Assembly: GCF_002934545.1 (NCBI RefSeq)
Contig: NZ_PTJA01000009.1
Coordinates: 165,152 to 229,151, forward strand
DNA: 64,000 nt
Source: Lacrimispora xylanisolvens
GTDB taxonomy: Bacteria; Bacillota; Clostridia; Lachnospirales; Lachnospiraceae
Direction: 5' to 3'
Numbering within the stretch: the first letter of the stretch is position 1; the number at the start of each line of letters is the position of its first letter. A program made the translations under genes and the position numbers. Below, piece after piece: positions 10,428-18,974 of this stretch. The notes beneath the pieces are model-generated. The model saw only the letters and a program-made list of their open reading frames with translations. It was not told the origin of the DNA and searched no databases.

Positions 10428-11462
10428 CTATTTCACATAAAGCTGTATAGGGTAAGAAAGATATTCTAGCTCATCTAATTTATCAACGGTAACGTACCCG
10501 GATGGGGCATTTAAAACACTGGGAATGCGATTTACAATCGTGGCGCAGGTATGTTCAACAGTGGCGGGTTTGGATACATAAAATGTGGTATCCGGTTCTC
10601 CTTTTATCTTCCAGTCACACATGTCCCCGTCTTCCGGACCATACACTTTGCCAATGCATTGTGTTTCGATGACAGGTCCCTGAAAGGTTTCTGTTGTAAC
10701 TACCGCACTCATACCGATACAATTCCCCTTAGGAATGGTTTTTCCTAATGTTTGGGAATATAAGTCGGTGTCATAAAAATAAGGTACACATTTCTGTGAT
10801 TGTGACTTAATGGTCCAGCCCATCTTGGAACAGAGAGCTTCATTGGAGTTCCATACATAGCTTGGCTCCAACGTTTCCGGATGTGCAATCTGGGCTTCAA
10901 ATTCTTCCGGTGTAAGTCCTGCTCCATGAGCTTTTGCAAGTGCAAGTCCGTAATCTTCTACATTGTAGCTTACAGCTCCTTCAATCCGCTCAATATTATG
11001 TACGCCGCCAGCCACGCAGCCAATCATATTAATCCAGTAAATATCCTGCATACCGGCACCGACTACTGTACAGTTGTGTTCTTTGGCTAGTTTGTCTAAT
11101 TTGTTGGTAAGGGCAGCCGATGTGGTCCAAGGATAAATTGCTTCTTCACAGGTAGTGATTACATTTATGCCGCGTTTTACACATTTCTCAAAATATGGGT
11201 AGACATCTTTCATGAAACTGAATAATGTAACCACTGCAATATCAGCATCACATTCATCCAGCACTGCATCTGCATCGCTGCGAATGGGTACACCAAGCTT
11301 AACACCCAGCCCTGCCCAATCGCCTGCATCCATGCCCACAACATCTGGATTTACATCAATTGCGCCAACAATTTCTGCACCCTTTTCATACAAATACCGC
11401 AGGATGTACTTTGACATTTTTCCACAGCCATACTGAACAACACGAACTTTTTCATGATACAT
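10428..11462 (-). CDS. DapB-like NAD(P) oxidoreductase, 2,4-diaminopentanoate dehydrogenase type
   Basis: The N-terminal Rossmann fold ([19 protein letters not shown]) belongs to the dihydrodipicolinate reductase N-domain family. The length of 344 residues and the motif [11 protein letters not shown] resemble 2,4-diaminopentanoate dehydrogenase of ornithine fermentation rather than lysine-pathway DapB, which is near 250-270. None of the other ornithine-degradation genes are beside it, so the substrate stays open. Its promoter has a 19-base spacer with a MerR-like dyad, and a MerR gene lies immediately upstream on the same strand. Induction by that MerR protein is likely. Confidence 0.75.
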   Translation of the reverse strand: MYHEKVRVVQYGCGKMSKYILRYLYEKGAEIVGAIDVNPDVVGMDAGDWAGLGVKLGVPIRSDADAVLDECDADIAVVTLFSFMKDVYPYFEKCVKRGINVITTCEEAIYPWTTSAALTNKLDKLAKEHNCTVVGAGMQDIYWINMIGCVAGGVHNIERIEGAVSYNVEDYGLALAKAHGAGLTPEEFEAQIAHPETLEPSYVWNSNEALCSKMGWTIKSQSQKCVPYFYDTDLYSQTLGKTIPKGNCIGMSAVVTTETFQGPVIETQCIGKVYGPEDGDMCDWKIKGEPDTTFYVSKPATVEHTCATIVNRIPSVLNAPSGYVTVDKLDELEYLSYPIQLYVK

Positions 11463-11515
11463 AATGATAACCTCTTTCCTATGATTTTTTAGGATAATAC
11501 GAATCCCATATCAAA

Positions 11516-11546
11516 AGTATAGAGGTTATTATTACTATAATGTCAA
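11516..11546 (-). promoter_or_regulatory. MerR-type promoter of the DapB-like gene
   Basis: The minus-strand -35 TTGACA (11541-11546) and -10 TATACT (11516-11521) are separated by 19 bases instead of 17. This is the hallmark of promoters activated by MerR proteins. The spacer region carries a TATAG...CTATA dyad. The MerR gene ends about 20 bases upstream. Confidence 0.75.
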
Positions 11547-11564
11547 TGGCTAATTGACACTTTA

Positions 11565-12395
11565 TTAACAAAATTTTATGGGGATCTGCAGCCGCAAATA
11601 CATCCCCCTCTCCTTATGGCTTATAATGGGTAGTTCTGTAATGACTTCACATAAATAATCACCATTTATCTGATAGCCTTTTGTTTCAATCTGATCTAAG
11701 AGGCGCATTGCATACTCTTTCTCTTTCTGAAAGGAATCGCAGTAAATACAAAGGTAATTATTAGCCGGGATTTTTGTAGTGAGTTCCTCTGCTAAAACAT
11801 CATGATCCACAAAGACAAATACCTCGGTTGAAATAAACCGGCTCTGAATCAGATTTTCCTGCCTTAAAATTGTACCAGCATTACAGAAATAGATTTGAGG
11901 CAGATGAACCGCAATAAGACTTTCTTTAAATTCCCGCAATATCTTCTCATAGGTATCAATATCATAATCGTAGATGTTTACTTTGGAATCAATAAAATAC
12001 ATGGTTCTGCTTCCGATATATTCTAAAAGAATGGTCCCATCCTTAGGAGCACTTTCGTATCGCTCCAGGCTCTCGATGGTACGTTCCACCGCCCTTTTCT
12101 GATATTTAAGTTTTTCAGTTTCTTCCTCGATCTGGCGCTGTTTCTGTCTCAGAATATTTTTAATGTTTGGAATGTACAGGTTATCAAGCTGTTCCTTAAT
12201 ATCTTTCAGCTGCATCCCCAGCGATTTCATATATTGGATCATATCAAGCTGGGCACTTTGCTTAATATCATAAAATCGATAACCGTTTTCATCATCCCGG
12301 CTCACAGGAACCAAAAGCCCCATTTTATCATATAGCCGAAGTGTCTGTTCTGTAACATTGTTTAGTTTTGCCATCTGTCCGATTGTCAGCTGCAT
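11565..12395 (-). CDS. MerR-family regulator with GyrI-like effector domain
   Basis: 276 residues. The winged helix is at residues 1-70 (LTIGQMAKLNNVTEQTLRLYD), then a dimerisation coiled coil to about residue 120. The C-terminal effector-binding domain is of the BmrR/GyrI type. Such proteins bind hydrophobic or cationic drugs and untwist long-spacer promoters. The gene precedes the DapB-like gene, whose promoter has the expected 19-base spacer. A TATAAT box with TTGTTA 17 bases away lies upstream of this gene. AGGGGAGG precedes the start. Confidence 0.9.
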   Translation of the reverse strand: MQLTIGQMAKLNNVTEQTLRLYDKMGLLVPVSRDDENGYRFYDIKQSAQLDMIQYMKSLGMQLKDIKEQLDNLYIPNIKNILRQKQRQIEEETEKLKYQKRAVERTIESLERYESAPKDGTILLEYIGSRTMYFIDSKVNIYDYDIDTYEKILREFKESLIAVHLPQIYFCNAGTILRQENLIQSRFISTEVFVFVDHDVLAEELTTKIPANNYLCIYCDSFQKEKEYAMRLLDQIETKGYQINGDYLCEVITELPIISHKERGMYLRLQIPIKFC

Positions 12396-12570
12396 GATTT
12401 ACCTCCCCTCCATGAATTCAATTATATTTCAAAAACCTTATAGTAACAATAAGCTTTTCTAAGAGATTTTTGTAAGAACCATTGTTTGGAAAAAAAGTCG
12501 GGTAATGTTTTTATCCATAAGCTATAATACAAATATGACTTGCAAGTTATAGGAACAGGAGTAAACAGAC

Positions 12571-13512
12571 ATGAATTATTACCAAAGGATCCAAAAGGCA
12601 ATTGACTTCATAGAAGATCATTTAGATCAGGCGATTACCATAGAATTATGTGCAAAGGAAGCATGCATGAGTATTTCAGGATTTTACCGCATGTTCCTGT
12701 CAGTGGTTGGCTACAATGCCAAAGAATATATTCGTATGCGCAGACTGACAGCCGCATATTACGACTTATTGCAGACAGAGGAAGGGGTTCTTTCAGTCGC
12801 TATTAAGTATGAATACAATTCTGCTGACAGCTTTACCAGAGCATTTAAAAAACAATTTGGTATATTGCCCTCCAAGGTAAAATCTGTTTCTTCACAACAT
12901 GGCATCAATGAATTTGTGAGGTTAAATATTATGGAGAAATATTTTGAGACAGGGAATAAAGAGTTAGAAGAAAAATATCCGGATATTAAGGTAATCAAAG
13001 AACTGGAAGATATGAAAGTTGCATGCTTTACTTATTACGGGAAAGATCCCGAACATCATGCATTTGAGACAATGAAAAAGTGGGCGAATGAAAATGATGT
13101 ATACTTCCACGATATGTCCTATCGAATCTTTGGATACAATCATCCAGATCCGTCCAACGTAGATGATTCTCAAGAGATTTACGGTTATGAAGTCTGTGTA
13201 ACCATATCAGATGAGCAGTTTTTGAGACTGAATGATGTTCCTGCAGATTTTATTAAGGGCACATACGACGAAGTAAAACGCCGGATTCTAAGCGGCGGTA
13301 AGTATGCTGTTATGTCTGTGAAACGTGATGATACAGGTGATATTGGCAGTAACATTATTGCTGCCTGGAAGCGGTTTGTTTTATGGATTGGAGAAAGCAA
13401 ATATTTGTGGGGAGGAAGTCAGTATCTGGAAGAACATCTTGGTTTTTCAGAAAAAGATGATCACATTGGGGGCGTAGATTTATATATATCAATAAAAGAA
13501 AAAAGACAATAA
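12571..13512 (+). CDS. AraC-family regulator with GyrI-like domain
   Basis: 313 residues. The N-terminal double helix-turn-helix spans residues about 1-105 (ITIELCAKEACMSISGFYRM; SVAIKYEYNSADSFTRAFKK). The C-terminal GyrI-like small-molecule domain spans about 150-310. This Rob/BmrR-like arrangement usually senses drugs or metabolites. It is divergent from the MerR gene with 175 bases between. It resembles the AraC-GyrI gene at 14093-14998, so the two may be paralogues. ACAGGAG upstream supports the start. Confidence 0.88.
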   Translation: MNYYQRIQKAIDFIEDHLDQAITIELCAKEACMSISGFYRMFLSVVGYNAKEYIRMRRLTAAYYDLLQTEEGVLSVAIKYEYNSADSFTRAFKKQFGILPSKVKSVSSQHGINEFVRLNIMEKYFETGNKELEEKYPDIKVIKELEDMKVACFTYYGKDPEHHAFETMKKWANENDVYFHDMSYRIFGYNHPDPSNVDDSQEIYGYEVCVTISDEQFLRLNDVPADFIKGTYDEVKRRILSGGKYAVMSVKRDDTGDIGSNIIAAWKRFVLWIGESKYLWGGSQYLEEHLGFSEKDDHIGGVDLYISIKEKRQ

Positions 13513-13534
13513 ACAGAATATTTAAAGACTTAAA

Positions 13535-13559
13535 GCAGGGGCGAACCGTTCGCCCCTGT
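13535..13559. terminator. Hairpin between convergent genes
   Basis: G+C-rich inverted repeat ACAGGGGCGAAC/GTTCGCCCCTGC lying between the AraC stop and the PPOX-like gene's stop. T-runs are short on both sides, so termination is plausible but not certain. Confidence 0.55.
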
Positions 13560-13569
13560 CTCTAACTGC

Positions 13570-14061
13570 TTAATTAATTCCACCGTTTTCCATATCAGTC
13601 TCATTAACAAAGTCCATGTGGTATAATTTCTCCCAATGATTAATGTTTAATGTTCCCTTTTTGAGATGAATTGCTAAATAGCAGCAATTCTCGTCCTTTT
13701 CATTATTTGCCATGTCATACCACTCAGAAAAAGCCTTGCGTAATTTCGTTCTTAATTCAGCATTTTTCGGGTCAAGCACCCAGCCAAGGTTTTCAGCTAC
13801 TCCATTGGCAGTAAACATCTCCAGGCATCCCGCAACCGAAACCTCCTGGTTTTCAGCGATCTGCTGCATTTTATGTGACTGTCCATTGGTGACAACATAG
13901 AATGTACGGTCTTCATAATAAGCGTCCACACTGCGGACAACAGGACGTGGTTTTCCATTAGCGCCAGGCTCCAGTGCAATGGTAGCCAGTGATATTACAT
14001 TGTCTTTCCCGTTACCAAATTTTTCTTCCAGCAGCTTTAGTCCTTCCTGATACATACTCAT
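13570..14061 (-). CDS. Pyridoxamine 5'-phosphate oxidase-like (PPOX) protein
   Basis: Split-barrel flavin-binding family protein of about 163 residues. Typical segments are LATIALEPGANGKPRPVVRS, FYVVTNGQSHKMQQI and the cysteine-containing VSVAGCLEMF. These small proteins bind FMN, F420 or haem and are mostly uncharacterised reductases, so no substrate can be named. The start at 14061 is chosen for GGAGG upstream. An AraC-GyrI gene lies 31 bases upstream in the same direction and probably shares its transcript. Confidence 0.82.
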   Translation of the reverse strand: MSMYQEGLKLLEEKFGNGKDNVISLATIALEPGANGKPRPVVRSVDAYYEDRTFYVVTNGQSHKMQQIAENQEVSVAGCLEMFTANGVAENLGWVLDPKNAELRTKLRKAFSEWYDMANNEKDENCCYLAIHLKKGTLNINHWEKLYHMDFVNETDMENGGIN

Positions 14062-14092
14062 ATTTTTTTCCTCCATCATTAAAAATTATATA

Positions 14093-14998
14093 TCATCCTC
14101 GTTTTTTAAACGGAATCCATAACTCCGTATAAACGATGTCAGATTTGCTTTTATAATACATTTCAGGAAAGAAACCATCGGCAGTTAAACCGTGTTTTTT
14201 TAGCCAGAACCGGGTGTATTTCATTGCTTTCCCCATATCCGCCACCATCTGATCCTTGTTTTCTGATTCAAATCCACATACCACATATTCCCGTGATGGA
14301 AGCTGCCAGCGAATAAAATTATGGTCTGTCTCTTCCTTATTAATTTCCGTACCTATAAAATAGCTGGAATAGCCTTCCGGCGCATCTCCCTTAAACGAAA
14401 CACCAATGTGACGCCCCTCTGGGAGACGGGGAATATTGGAAAGTTCTTTGTAAAATTGGTGCCAAATATCGCCAACCATATCAACACCGGTCTTTTCGCC
14501 AAGCATTTTACCAGAACGAAATGCATAATAGCCTATTACTCCCAGAAAATCTATTGGTTCATCAAGAAATTTACGGTTCATTTCAAGAACTAATCCATCG
14601 CTGATCAGCGGTACCCCTTCATTGATTACAAGATAACTAAGTAATAGATCAGGTTTTTCAAAGTTTTGCAGACTAATACGGTTGCTTCGATACTGGGATG
14701 GGGTAATTCCATAGGTCTTTGTAAAAGCACGGGTATAGGTTACATGACTTCCAAAACCGTAATACAACGCAATGTCTATAATGCGATTTTCCCTGCTGCG
14801 CAGCATCACTGTAGATTTTGCCAAACGGCGCAGCTTAATATAATCCCGAACCGAAGTTTTTACCAATCGTGTGAATAATCTCTGATAATAAAATGGTGAC
14901 AGCCCGGCAATCTCAGCCAGAGTATCGATTTCAATTTCTTCCCCAAGATTTTCTTCAATATGATTCAGAGTTTTTTGAATGGATTCCCATGCGTGCAT
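14093..14998 (-). CDS. AraC-family regulator with GyrI-like domain
   Basis: 301 residues with the same design as the gene at 12571-13512. The AraC DNA-binding region is first (IDTLAEIAGLSPFYYQRLFT; IDIALYYGFGSHVTYTRAFT), then a GyrI-like effector domain from about residue 120. It precedes the PPOX-like gene and probably regulates it. GAGAGGTAATCAAT lies before the start. Confidence 0.88.
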   Translation of the reverse strand: MHAWESIQKTLNHIEENLGEEIEIDTLAEIAGLSPFYYQRLFTRLVKTSVRDYIKLRRLAKSTVMLRSRENRIIDIALYYGFGSHVTYTRAFTKTYGITPSQYRSNRISLQNFEKPDLLLSYLVINEGVPLISDGLVLEMNRKFLDEPIDFLGVIGYYAFRSGKMLGEKTGVDMVGDIWHQFYKELSNIPRLPEGRHIGVSFKGDAPEGYSSYFIGTEINKEETDHNFIRWQLPSREYVVCGFESENKDQMVADMGKAMKYTRFWLKKHGLTADGFFPEMYYKSKSDIVYTELWIPFKKRG

Positions 14999-15076
14999 AT
15001 TGATTACCTCTCTCCAAACAATTTACCACAGACTGAAAAAAATTGCTTAACCGTGTCTGCTCTTTTTTAAATGTTC

Positions 15077-15634
15077 TTAGTTTAACTTTTGATTTTTGAT
15101 CCAGGCATCTGCCTTTTGTACCTTGGCAAACGTCCCATTCAGTGCTGCCATATATGCACACTGAGCCAATTCTGCCGGTACTGTAGTTTCACGCCATACC
15201 AAATCTCTCGTTGCACAGGCATCTTCAATTAATTCAACAGTGTATCCGTAATTATTGGCAGATCTGACGGTTGTATCAATGCACATATGCGTCATCATAC
15301 CGCACACAACCAACGTATCAATCCCTTTTTCCCCCAGCTTATCGTTCAGGCCCGTACCCTGGAAACTATCAGGTCTATGCTTAATTATGATTTCTTCTCC
15401 GCTCAATGGACTGCACTCTTTATAAAATTCAGCACCAGCAGTCTCTGGTATAAAAAATACTGCACCCGGGTTTATACTTATGTGTCTCACATGGTAAATC
15501 GGCAAATTGTGCTCTCTAAAAAATGTTAGAACTTTACTCGCCTGTAATGCCGCTTGTTCTGGGTTAACCAGTTCATACTTTCCACCCTTAAAATAATCAT
15601 TTTGAATATCTACAAGAATCAGACCAACGTTCAT
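15077..15634 (-). CDS. Isochorismatase-family cysteine hydrolase
   Basis: 185-residue alpha/beta hydrolase of the isochorismatase/nicotinamidase group. The catalytic triad is visible: Asp 9 in LVDIQNDYF, Lys 85 in IIIKHRPDS and Cys 118 in GMMTHMC. The motif TDTLVVCGMMTH-like strand before the cysteine is standard. Family members hydrolyse amides or enol ethers, and the substrate is unknown here. AGAGGTAG selects the start at 15634. An HxlR-type regulator remnant lies just upstream; such regulators are often neighbours of these hydrolases. Confidence 0.88.
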   Translation of the reverse strand: MNVGLILVDIQNDYFKGGKYELVNPEQAALQASKVLTFFREHNLPIYHVRHISINPGAVFFIPETAGAEFYKECSPLSGEEIIIKHRPDSFQGTGLNDKLGEKGIDTLVVCGMMTHMCIDTTVRSANNYGYTVELIEDACATRDLVWRETTVPAELAQCAYMAALNGTFAKVQKADAWIKNQKLN

Positions 15635-15706
15635 AATAACTACCTCTTTTCTCATAATTATATAGTTTCTTACTGAAAGTTTACGGCTGATAAAATAAAA
15701 AGTAAA

Positions 15707-15826
15707 TTACTTACTTTTTGGTAGGTATCTGATTGGCACAGATAATACCTTTTTGCTCAAGCTGATCTCTTTTACAAAATCATGGACTAACTCCAGTGGG
15801 CAAGTATAATTCTCCCTGATTTTCAT
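15707..15826 (-). pseudogene. Remnant of an HxlR-family regulator
   Basis: A 39-codon reading frame with GAGGAA upstream begins MKIRENYTCPLELVHDFVK. This matches the characteristic start of HxlR winged-helix regulators (TCPLE...HDxIxGKWK). The similarity stops where the GKWK helix should follow, and an intact protein would be about 110 residues. In another frame the downstream sequence reads like a C-terminal end (GIICANQIPTKK), suggesting internal deletion. It may once have controlled the cysteine hydrolase downstream. Confidence 0.55.
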
Positions 15827-15836
15827 ACACGTTTCC

Positions 15837-16085
15837 TCATTCTATACGCTTCAGATTTAACACATTGGAAATCACAGTAGTAACACCCGCAAGCAAGCTT
15901 CCAATCCCCCATACACTGCCCCATAATGAACCTGCCATTCCAATCAGCACCAATGCAATCCCTATAACAAAACCAATAACAGAACCTGCCTTTGCTACCC
16001 GTTTCGATGGATAGACTCCTCTTGCAGCATTTTTCGAAAACTCAAACACTTTCGCGTTATGTTCCTTTAGATTAAATTTTTTCAT
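15837..16085 (-). CDS. Small two-helix membrane protein
   Basis: 82 residues: a charged N-terminus of about 33 residues with Lys and Arg, then two hydrophobic segments (AGSVIGFVIGIALVLIGMAG; VWGIGSLLAGVTTVISNVL) and a short charged end. I do not recognise a family. It starts nine bases after the TetR stop, so the two are co-transcribed and the TetR protein probably controls its level. Confidence 0.7.
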   Translation of the reverse strand: MKKFNLKEHNAKVFEFSKNAARGVYPSKRVAKAGSVIGFVIGIALVLIGMAGSLWGSVWGIGSLLAGVTTVISNVLNLKRIE

Positions 16086-16094
16086 CGTATTCTC

Positions 16095-16673
16095 CTATTC
16101 AAATATATCGTCAATTAAATGATCCAGCATAAAATCAAAGACATCAAAATGGTTGCATACCAACTTATCCTTACCCGTAATTAAAAATAGCAATGAAGCC
16201 ATGACAGACAAAGCTTTCTCTTCACTGATACGTAGTTTCAAAAAGGGTTTCTCAATCATTTGCTTTGCTCCATAAAGACTATCAAAAAATATACTTTGCC
16301 TTTCTTCCTCAGAAAGCTTGTTGATAAAACTTGTAAAGTCTGCTTGTGAAGTATCATATAAAAACGGACTTTTATCATATTCCGCATAAACTGCCTTTAA
16401 TGCCTTTGCTACACCATATTTATTTTGTTCTTTTAATAAAATCGATTCAATCAGATCATATAATTTATTTTGAATCACACTTAACGTTTCCAAAAAAAGA
16501 GCTTCCTTTGATCCAAAAAAGAGATAGAATGCACCTTTTGAGATACCGACTTTTAAGCATAATTCATCAATGCTGGTTTTTTTATAGCCAAACTTTTCCC
16601 AATTTTCTTTACATGCCTCAATCAGCTTTTCATGTATATTATTTTTTTCCTGCTCACTAAATCCTTTTGGCAT
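16095..16673 (-). CDS. TetR/AcrR-family regulator
   Basis: 192 residues with an N-terminal helix-turn-helix (SIDELCLKVGISKGAFYLFF) and a C-terminal ligand domain. A 24-bp dyad (TGACTATA-8-TATAGTCA, 16689-16712) lies directly between its promoter and start codon, so autorepression is expected. The small membrane protein gene follows in the same transcript. It is divergent from the Vat-type acetyltransferase, which may also be under its control. Confidence 0.9.
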   Translation of the reverse strand: MPKGFSEQEKNNIHEKLIEACKENWEKFGYKKTSIDELCLKVGISKGAFYLFFGSKEALFLETLSVIQNKLYDLIESILLKEQNKYGVAKALKAVYAEYDKSPFLYDTSQADFTSFINKLSEEERQSIFFDSLYGAKQMIEKPFLKLRISEEKALSVMASLLFLITGKDKLVCNHFDVFDFMLDHLIDDIFE

Positions 16674-16688
16674 ATTCCCTCCTCGTTG

Positions 16689-16712
16689 TGACTATATTTA
16701 TTTTTATAGTCA
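16689..16712. promoter_or_regulatory. TetR operator
   Basis: Perfect inverted repeat TGACTATA and TATAGTCA with an 8-base spacer, immediately downstream of a minus-strand promoter (-35 TTGACA at 16742-16747, -10 TATAAG at 16719-16724, 17-base spacer). Confidence 0.75.
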
Positions 16713-16854
16713 TATATACTTATACCTGATATAAAACTATTTGTCAATATGTTATATTAGTTATTACGCTGTTTAGGTACTGGAAATATACAGCAGACTA
16801 TGGTATGCTGATAATTTATTAATACTATTTCTATCAATACAGGAGGGTTTTTAT

Positions 16855-17493
16855 ATGCAGTATGGACCAGATCCCAATGCCATATATCCGAATGAAGGGA
16901 TTAAGAGTGTCTGCTATATTAAAAATGTGGTGACACGCCCCAATATAATCGTCGGAGATTACACTTATTATGACGACAAAGACGGAGCTGAATCGTTTGA
17001 AGAACATGTGACGCACCACTATGATTTTATAGGAGACAAGCTCATTATCGGGAAATTTTGTGCTATAGCAAAGGGCATTGAATTTATAATGAATGGTGCG
17101 AATCACAGAATGAACAGCGTTACCACCTATCCCTTTAATATTATGGGAGGCGGCTGGGAAAAAGCAACGCCAGCACTGGCAGACCTGCCGTTAAAAGGGG
17201 ATACTGTGATTGGCAATGATGTATGGATCGGACAGAATGTAACCATAATGCCTGGTATTCATATTGGAGACGGGGCAATTATCGGCGCTAATTCTGTTGT
17301 AACAAAAGATGTTCCTGCTTATCACATTGCAGGTGGAAACCCATGTAAAATACTGAAAAAAAGGTTTGACGATGAACTTATTAAGCATCTTCTCACGATT
17401 AAATGGTGGGATTGGCCTGCGGAAAAAATATTTGAATATCTTGATGTCCTGTGCAGTGGAGATTTGAAAAAGATTATGGAGATAAAACTTTAA
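16855..17493 (+). CDS. Vat-family (streptogramin A) O-acetyltransferase
   Basis: Trimeric left-handed beta-helix xenobiotic acetyltransferase of 212 residues. It follows Vat proteins closely: YPNEG near the start, IGKFCAIAKGIEFIMNGANH with the catalytic His (about H84), the TTYPFNIMGGGWEK block, hexapeptide repeats (VIGNDVWIGQNVTIMPG; IGDGAIIGANSVV) and IAGGNPCKI. Vat enzymes acetylate group A streptogramins using acetyl-CoA and give resistance. The chromosomal context without a mobile element suggests an intrinsic copy. A strong AGGAGGG lies before the start. Other xenobiotic acetyltransferases of the fold are possible, so the substrate needs a test. Confidence 0.88.
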   Translation: MQYGPDPNAIYPNEGIKSVCYIKNVVTRPNIIVGDYTYYDDKDGAESFEEHVTHHYDFIGDKLIIGKFCAIAKGIEFIMNGANHRMNSVTTYPFNIMGGGWEKATPALADLPLKGDTVIGNDVWIGQNVTIMPGIHIGDGAIIGANSVVTKDVPAYHIAGGNPCKILKKRFDDELIKHLLTIKWWDWPAEKIFEYLDVLCSGDLKKIMEIKL

Positions 17494-17518
17494 ACGTATG
17501 AGTATAACTATAAAACTT

Positions 17519-17553
17519 AAAGAAACAGCCTTTTAAACCCGGGCTGTTTCTTT
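17519..17553. terminator. Terminator after the Vat-type gene
   Basis: Inverted repeat AAAGAAACAGCC/GGCTGTTTCTTT between convergent genes, usable in both directions. Confidence 0.8.
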
Positions 17554-17570
17554 GGACTATTGCGTTCTTC

Positions 17571-17990
17571 TTAGATACGCTTAATGAATTCACTTGAGAA
17601 TTCAATCGTTTCAGCAGTCAATTTCTCACATGCGTGGGGTGGATCATTTTCACTAAAGCCATTAGGGCGTAAATCAAAGCATTTCAGTGAATGATATCTA
17701 TCTGTAAATTCTTCAGCAAATTGATAGCAAATCCCGGCTATCTCAGAATCAGATTTACCTTTCTGTTTGAAGTAAATTCCAATAAACATCAAAGCACCTT
17801 CAACCAATCCGCATTGAGCTCTATAACCTCCTGCTCCATGAAGACCTATGGCAGCGTTTAACGTCTGTTCTTCCAGACTAACATGAAACAATTCACATAA
17901 ACAGGTTAAAGCCGTTCTTGCGCAGTTAATATCATATCTCCAATACAATTCATGTACCCTTTCATTTATCGTTGATTTCATTTTAGCCAC
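17571..17990 (-). CDS. C_GCAxxG_C_C family protein
   Basis: 139-residue putative redox protein of the C_GCAxxG_C_C family. The family cysteines are partly kept: DINCARTAL at residue about 19, AQCGLVEGALMFIG in the middle, then KCFDLRP and PHACEKL near the end. The usual GCAxxG reads CGLVEG here, with Ala replaced. Members often sit near redox enzymes and may bind a metal or cofactor, but function is not established. It stands alone between convergent and co-directional neighbours. Confidence 0.8.
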   Translation of the reverse strand: MAKMKSTINERVHELYWRYDINCARTALTCLCELFHVSLEEQTLNAAIGLHGAGGYRAQCGLVEGALMFIGIYFKQKGKSDSEIAGICYQFAEEFTDRYHSLKCFDLRPNGFSENDPPHACEKLTAETIEFSSEFIKRI

Positions 17991-18077
17991 CTCTTTTTAT
18001 ACAATTACAATCCTCTCTTTTCCTGCCGGGTTATAATTTTAGTCTAGTATACCATCAGATTAAGGTTTTGTATTATT

Positions 18078-18881
18078 TTAGCGATTAAAAAAGAGCATTA
18101 TTTTTTCTCTTAAGCCATCTGGCAGCACAATCAGCAAATTATAAATTTGGGGAACTGCAATCAAATAGCGCGCCTTCAACTTTTTCTTTTTAAGTTTATT
18201 GCAGATATCTTCCGCTGCCTTTCCTATATCCGCCCGTTTTTGTTTTTTTCTATAATTCATATCATTTTGATAGCGGTCCATGTAAGGAGACTTATTATTT
18301 TTCATCTTCTCATCTGAATTTTTAGAAAGTGTGTTGAAAAACTCCGTATTTACTGCCCCCGGCTCAAACACAGATACCTGAATTCCAAAACTCTGTAACT
18401 CCAATCTCGCTGCATCACTGATTGCTTCTATTGCATGCTTTGATGCGCAATAACTGCCATTTACATAACCAGTCAATTTTCCTGAAATGGAACCGATGTT
18501 TATAATCTTTCCAGAGTTTTGTTTTCTCATATATGGTGCTACTGCCTGTATCATACGGATGGCTCCATACACATTAACTTCAAACATTTGGGACATTTCT
18601 TTTAAATCAATTTCTTCAATTGCTGATCTCACTGAATAGCCTGCATTATTTACCAGAATATCAATTCTTCCATATTGTCTGATGACTGTTTCGACTGCAA
18701 TTTTTATAGATTCTTCATCAGTTACATCCATTTTTAATTTGAGAGCCGCCGGGATATCATATATTTTGCTGATATCTCTTGCTGTGGCCGCTACCAGGTA
18801 TCCTTTCTCAGCTAATAGAATACATAATCTCCTGCCTAAACCGGAGGAGCAGCCTGTTATTAAAGTGACTTTATTATCCAT
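18078..18881 (-). CDS. Short-chain dehydrogenase/reductase
   Basis: 267-residue classical SDR. The cofactor motif TGCSSGLGRRL is at residues about 10-20, NNAGYS at about 80, and the catalytic Ser in IGSISG with YxxxK as YCASKHA. The C-terminal tail is longer and basic, with a hydrophobic end (IYNLLIVLPDGLREKIMLFF) that could touch the membrane. The absence of Asp after the second strand (ATARD) suggests NADP preference. The start at 18881 is chosen because GGAGTG lies upstream. The upstream Crp/Fnr gene ends in a terminator before it. Confidence 0.88.
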   Translation of the reverse strand: MDNKVTLITGCSSGLGRRLCILLAEKGYLVAATARDISKIYDIPAALKLKMDVTDEESIKIAVETVIRQYGRIDILVNNAGYSVRSAIEEIDLKEMSQMFEVNVYGAIRMIQAVAPYMRKQNSGKIINIGSISGKLTGYVNGSYCASKHAIEAISDAARLELQSFGIQVSVFEPGAVNTEFFNTLSKNSDEKMKNNKSPYMDRYQNDMNYRKKQKRADIGKAAEDICNKLKKKKLKARYLIAVPQIYNLLIVLPDGLREKIMLFFNR

Positions 18882-18940
18882 GATTTTCACTCCATTTTCC
18901 ATTTCTTCTTCTTATTATGCAAATCATATCAAAAAAAACA

Positions 18941-18974
18941 AGAACTGTAATTGCCAAATGACAACTACAGTTCT
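18941..18974 (-). terminator. Terminator of the Crp/Fnr gene
   Basis: Inverted repeat AGAACTGTA/TACAGTTCT with an eight-base T-run on the minus strand. One arm includes the last codons of the Crp/Fnr gene. Confidence 0.8.

Noticed and set aside
10428..11462. Lysine-pathway DapB
   Set aside because: About 80 residues too long and lacking the C-terminal DapB motifs; closer in layout to 2,4-diaminopentanoate dehydrogenase-like proteins.
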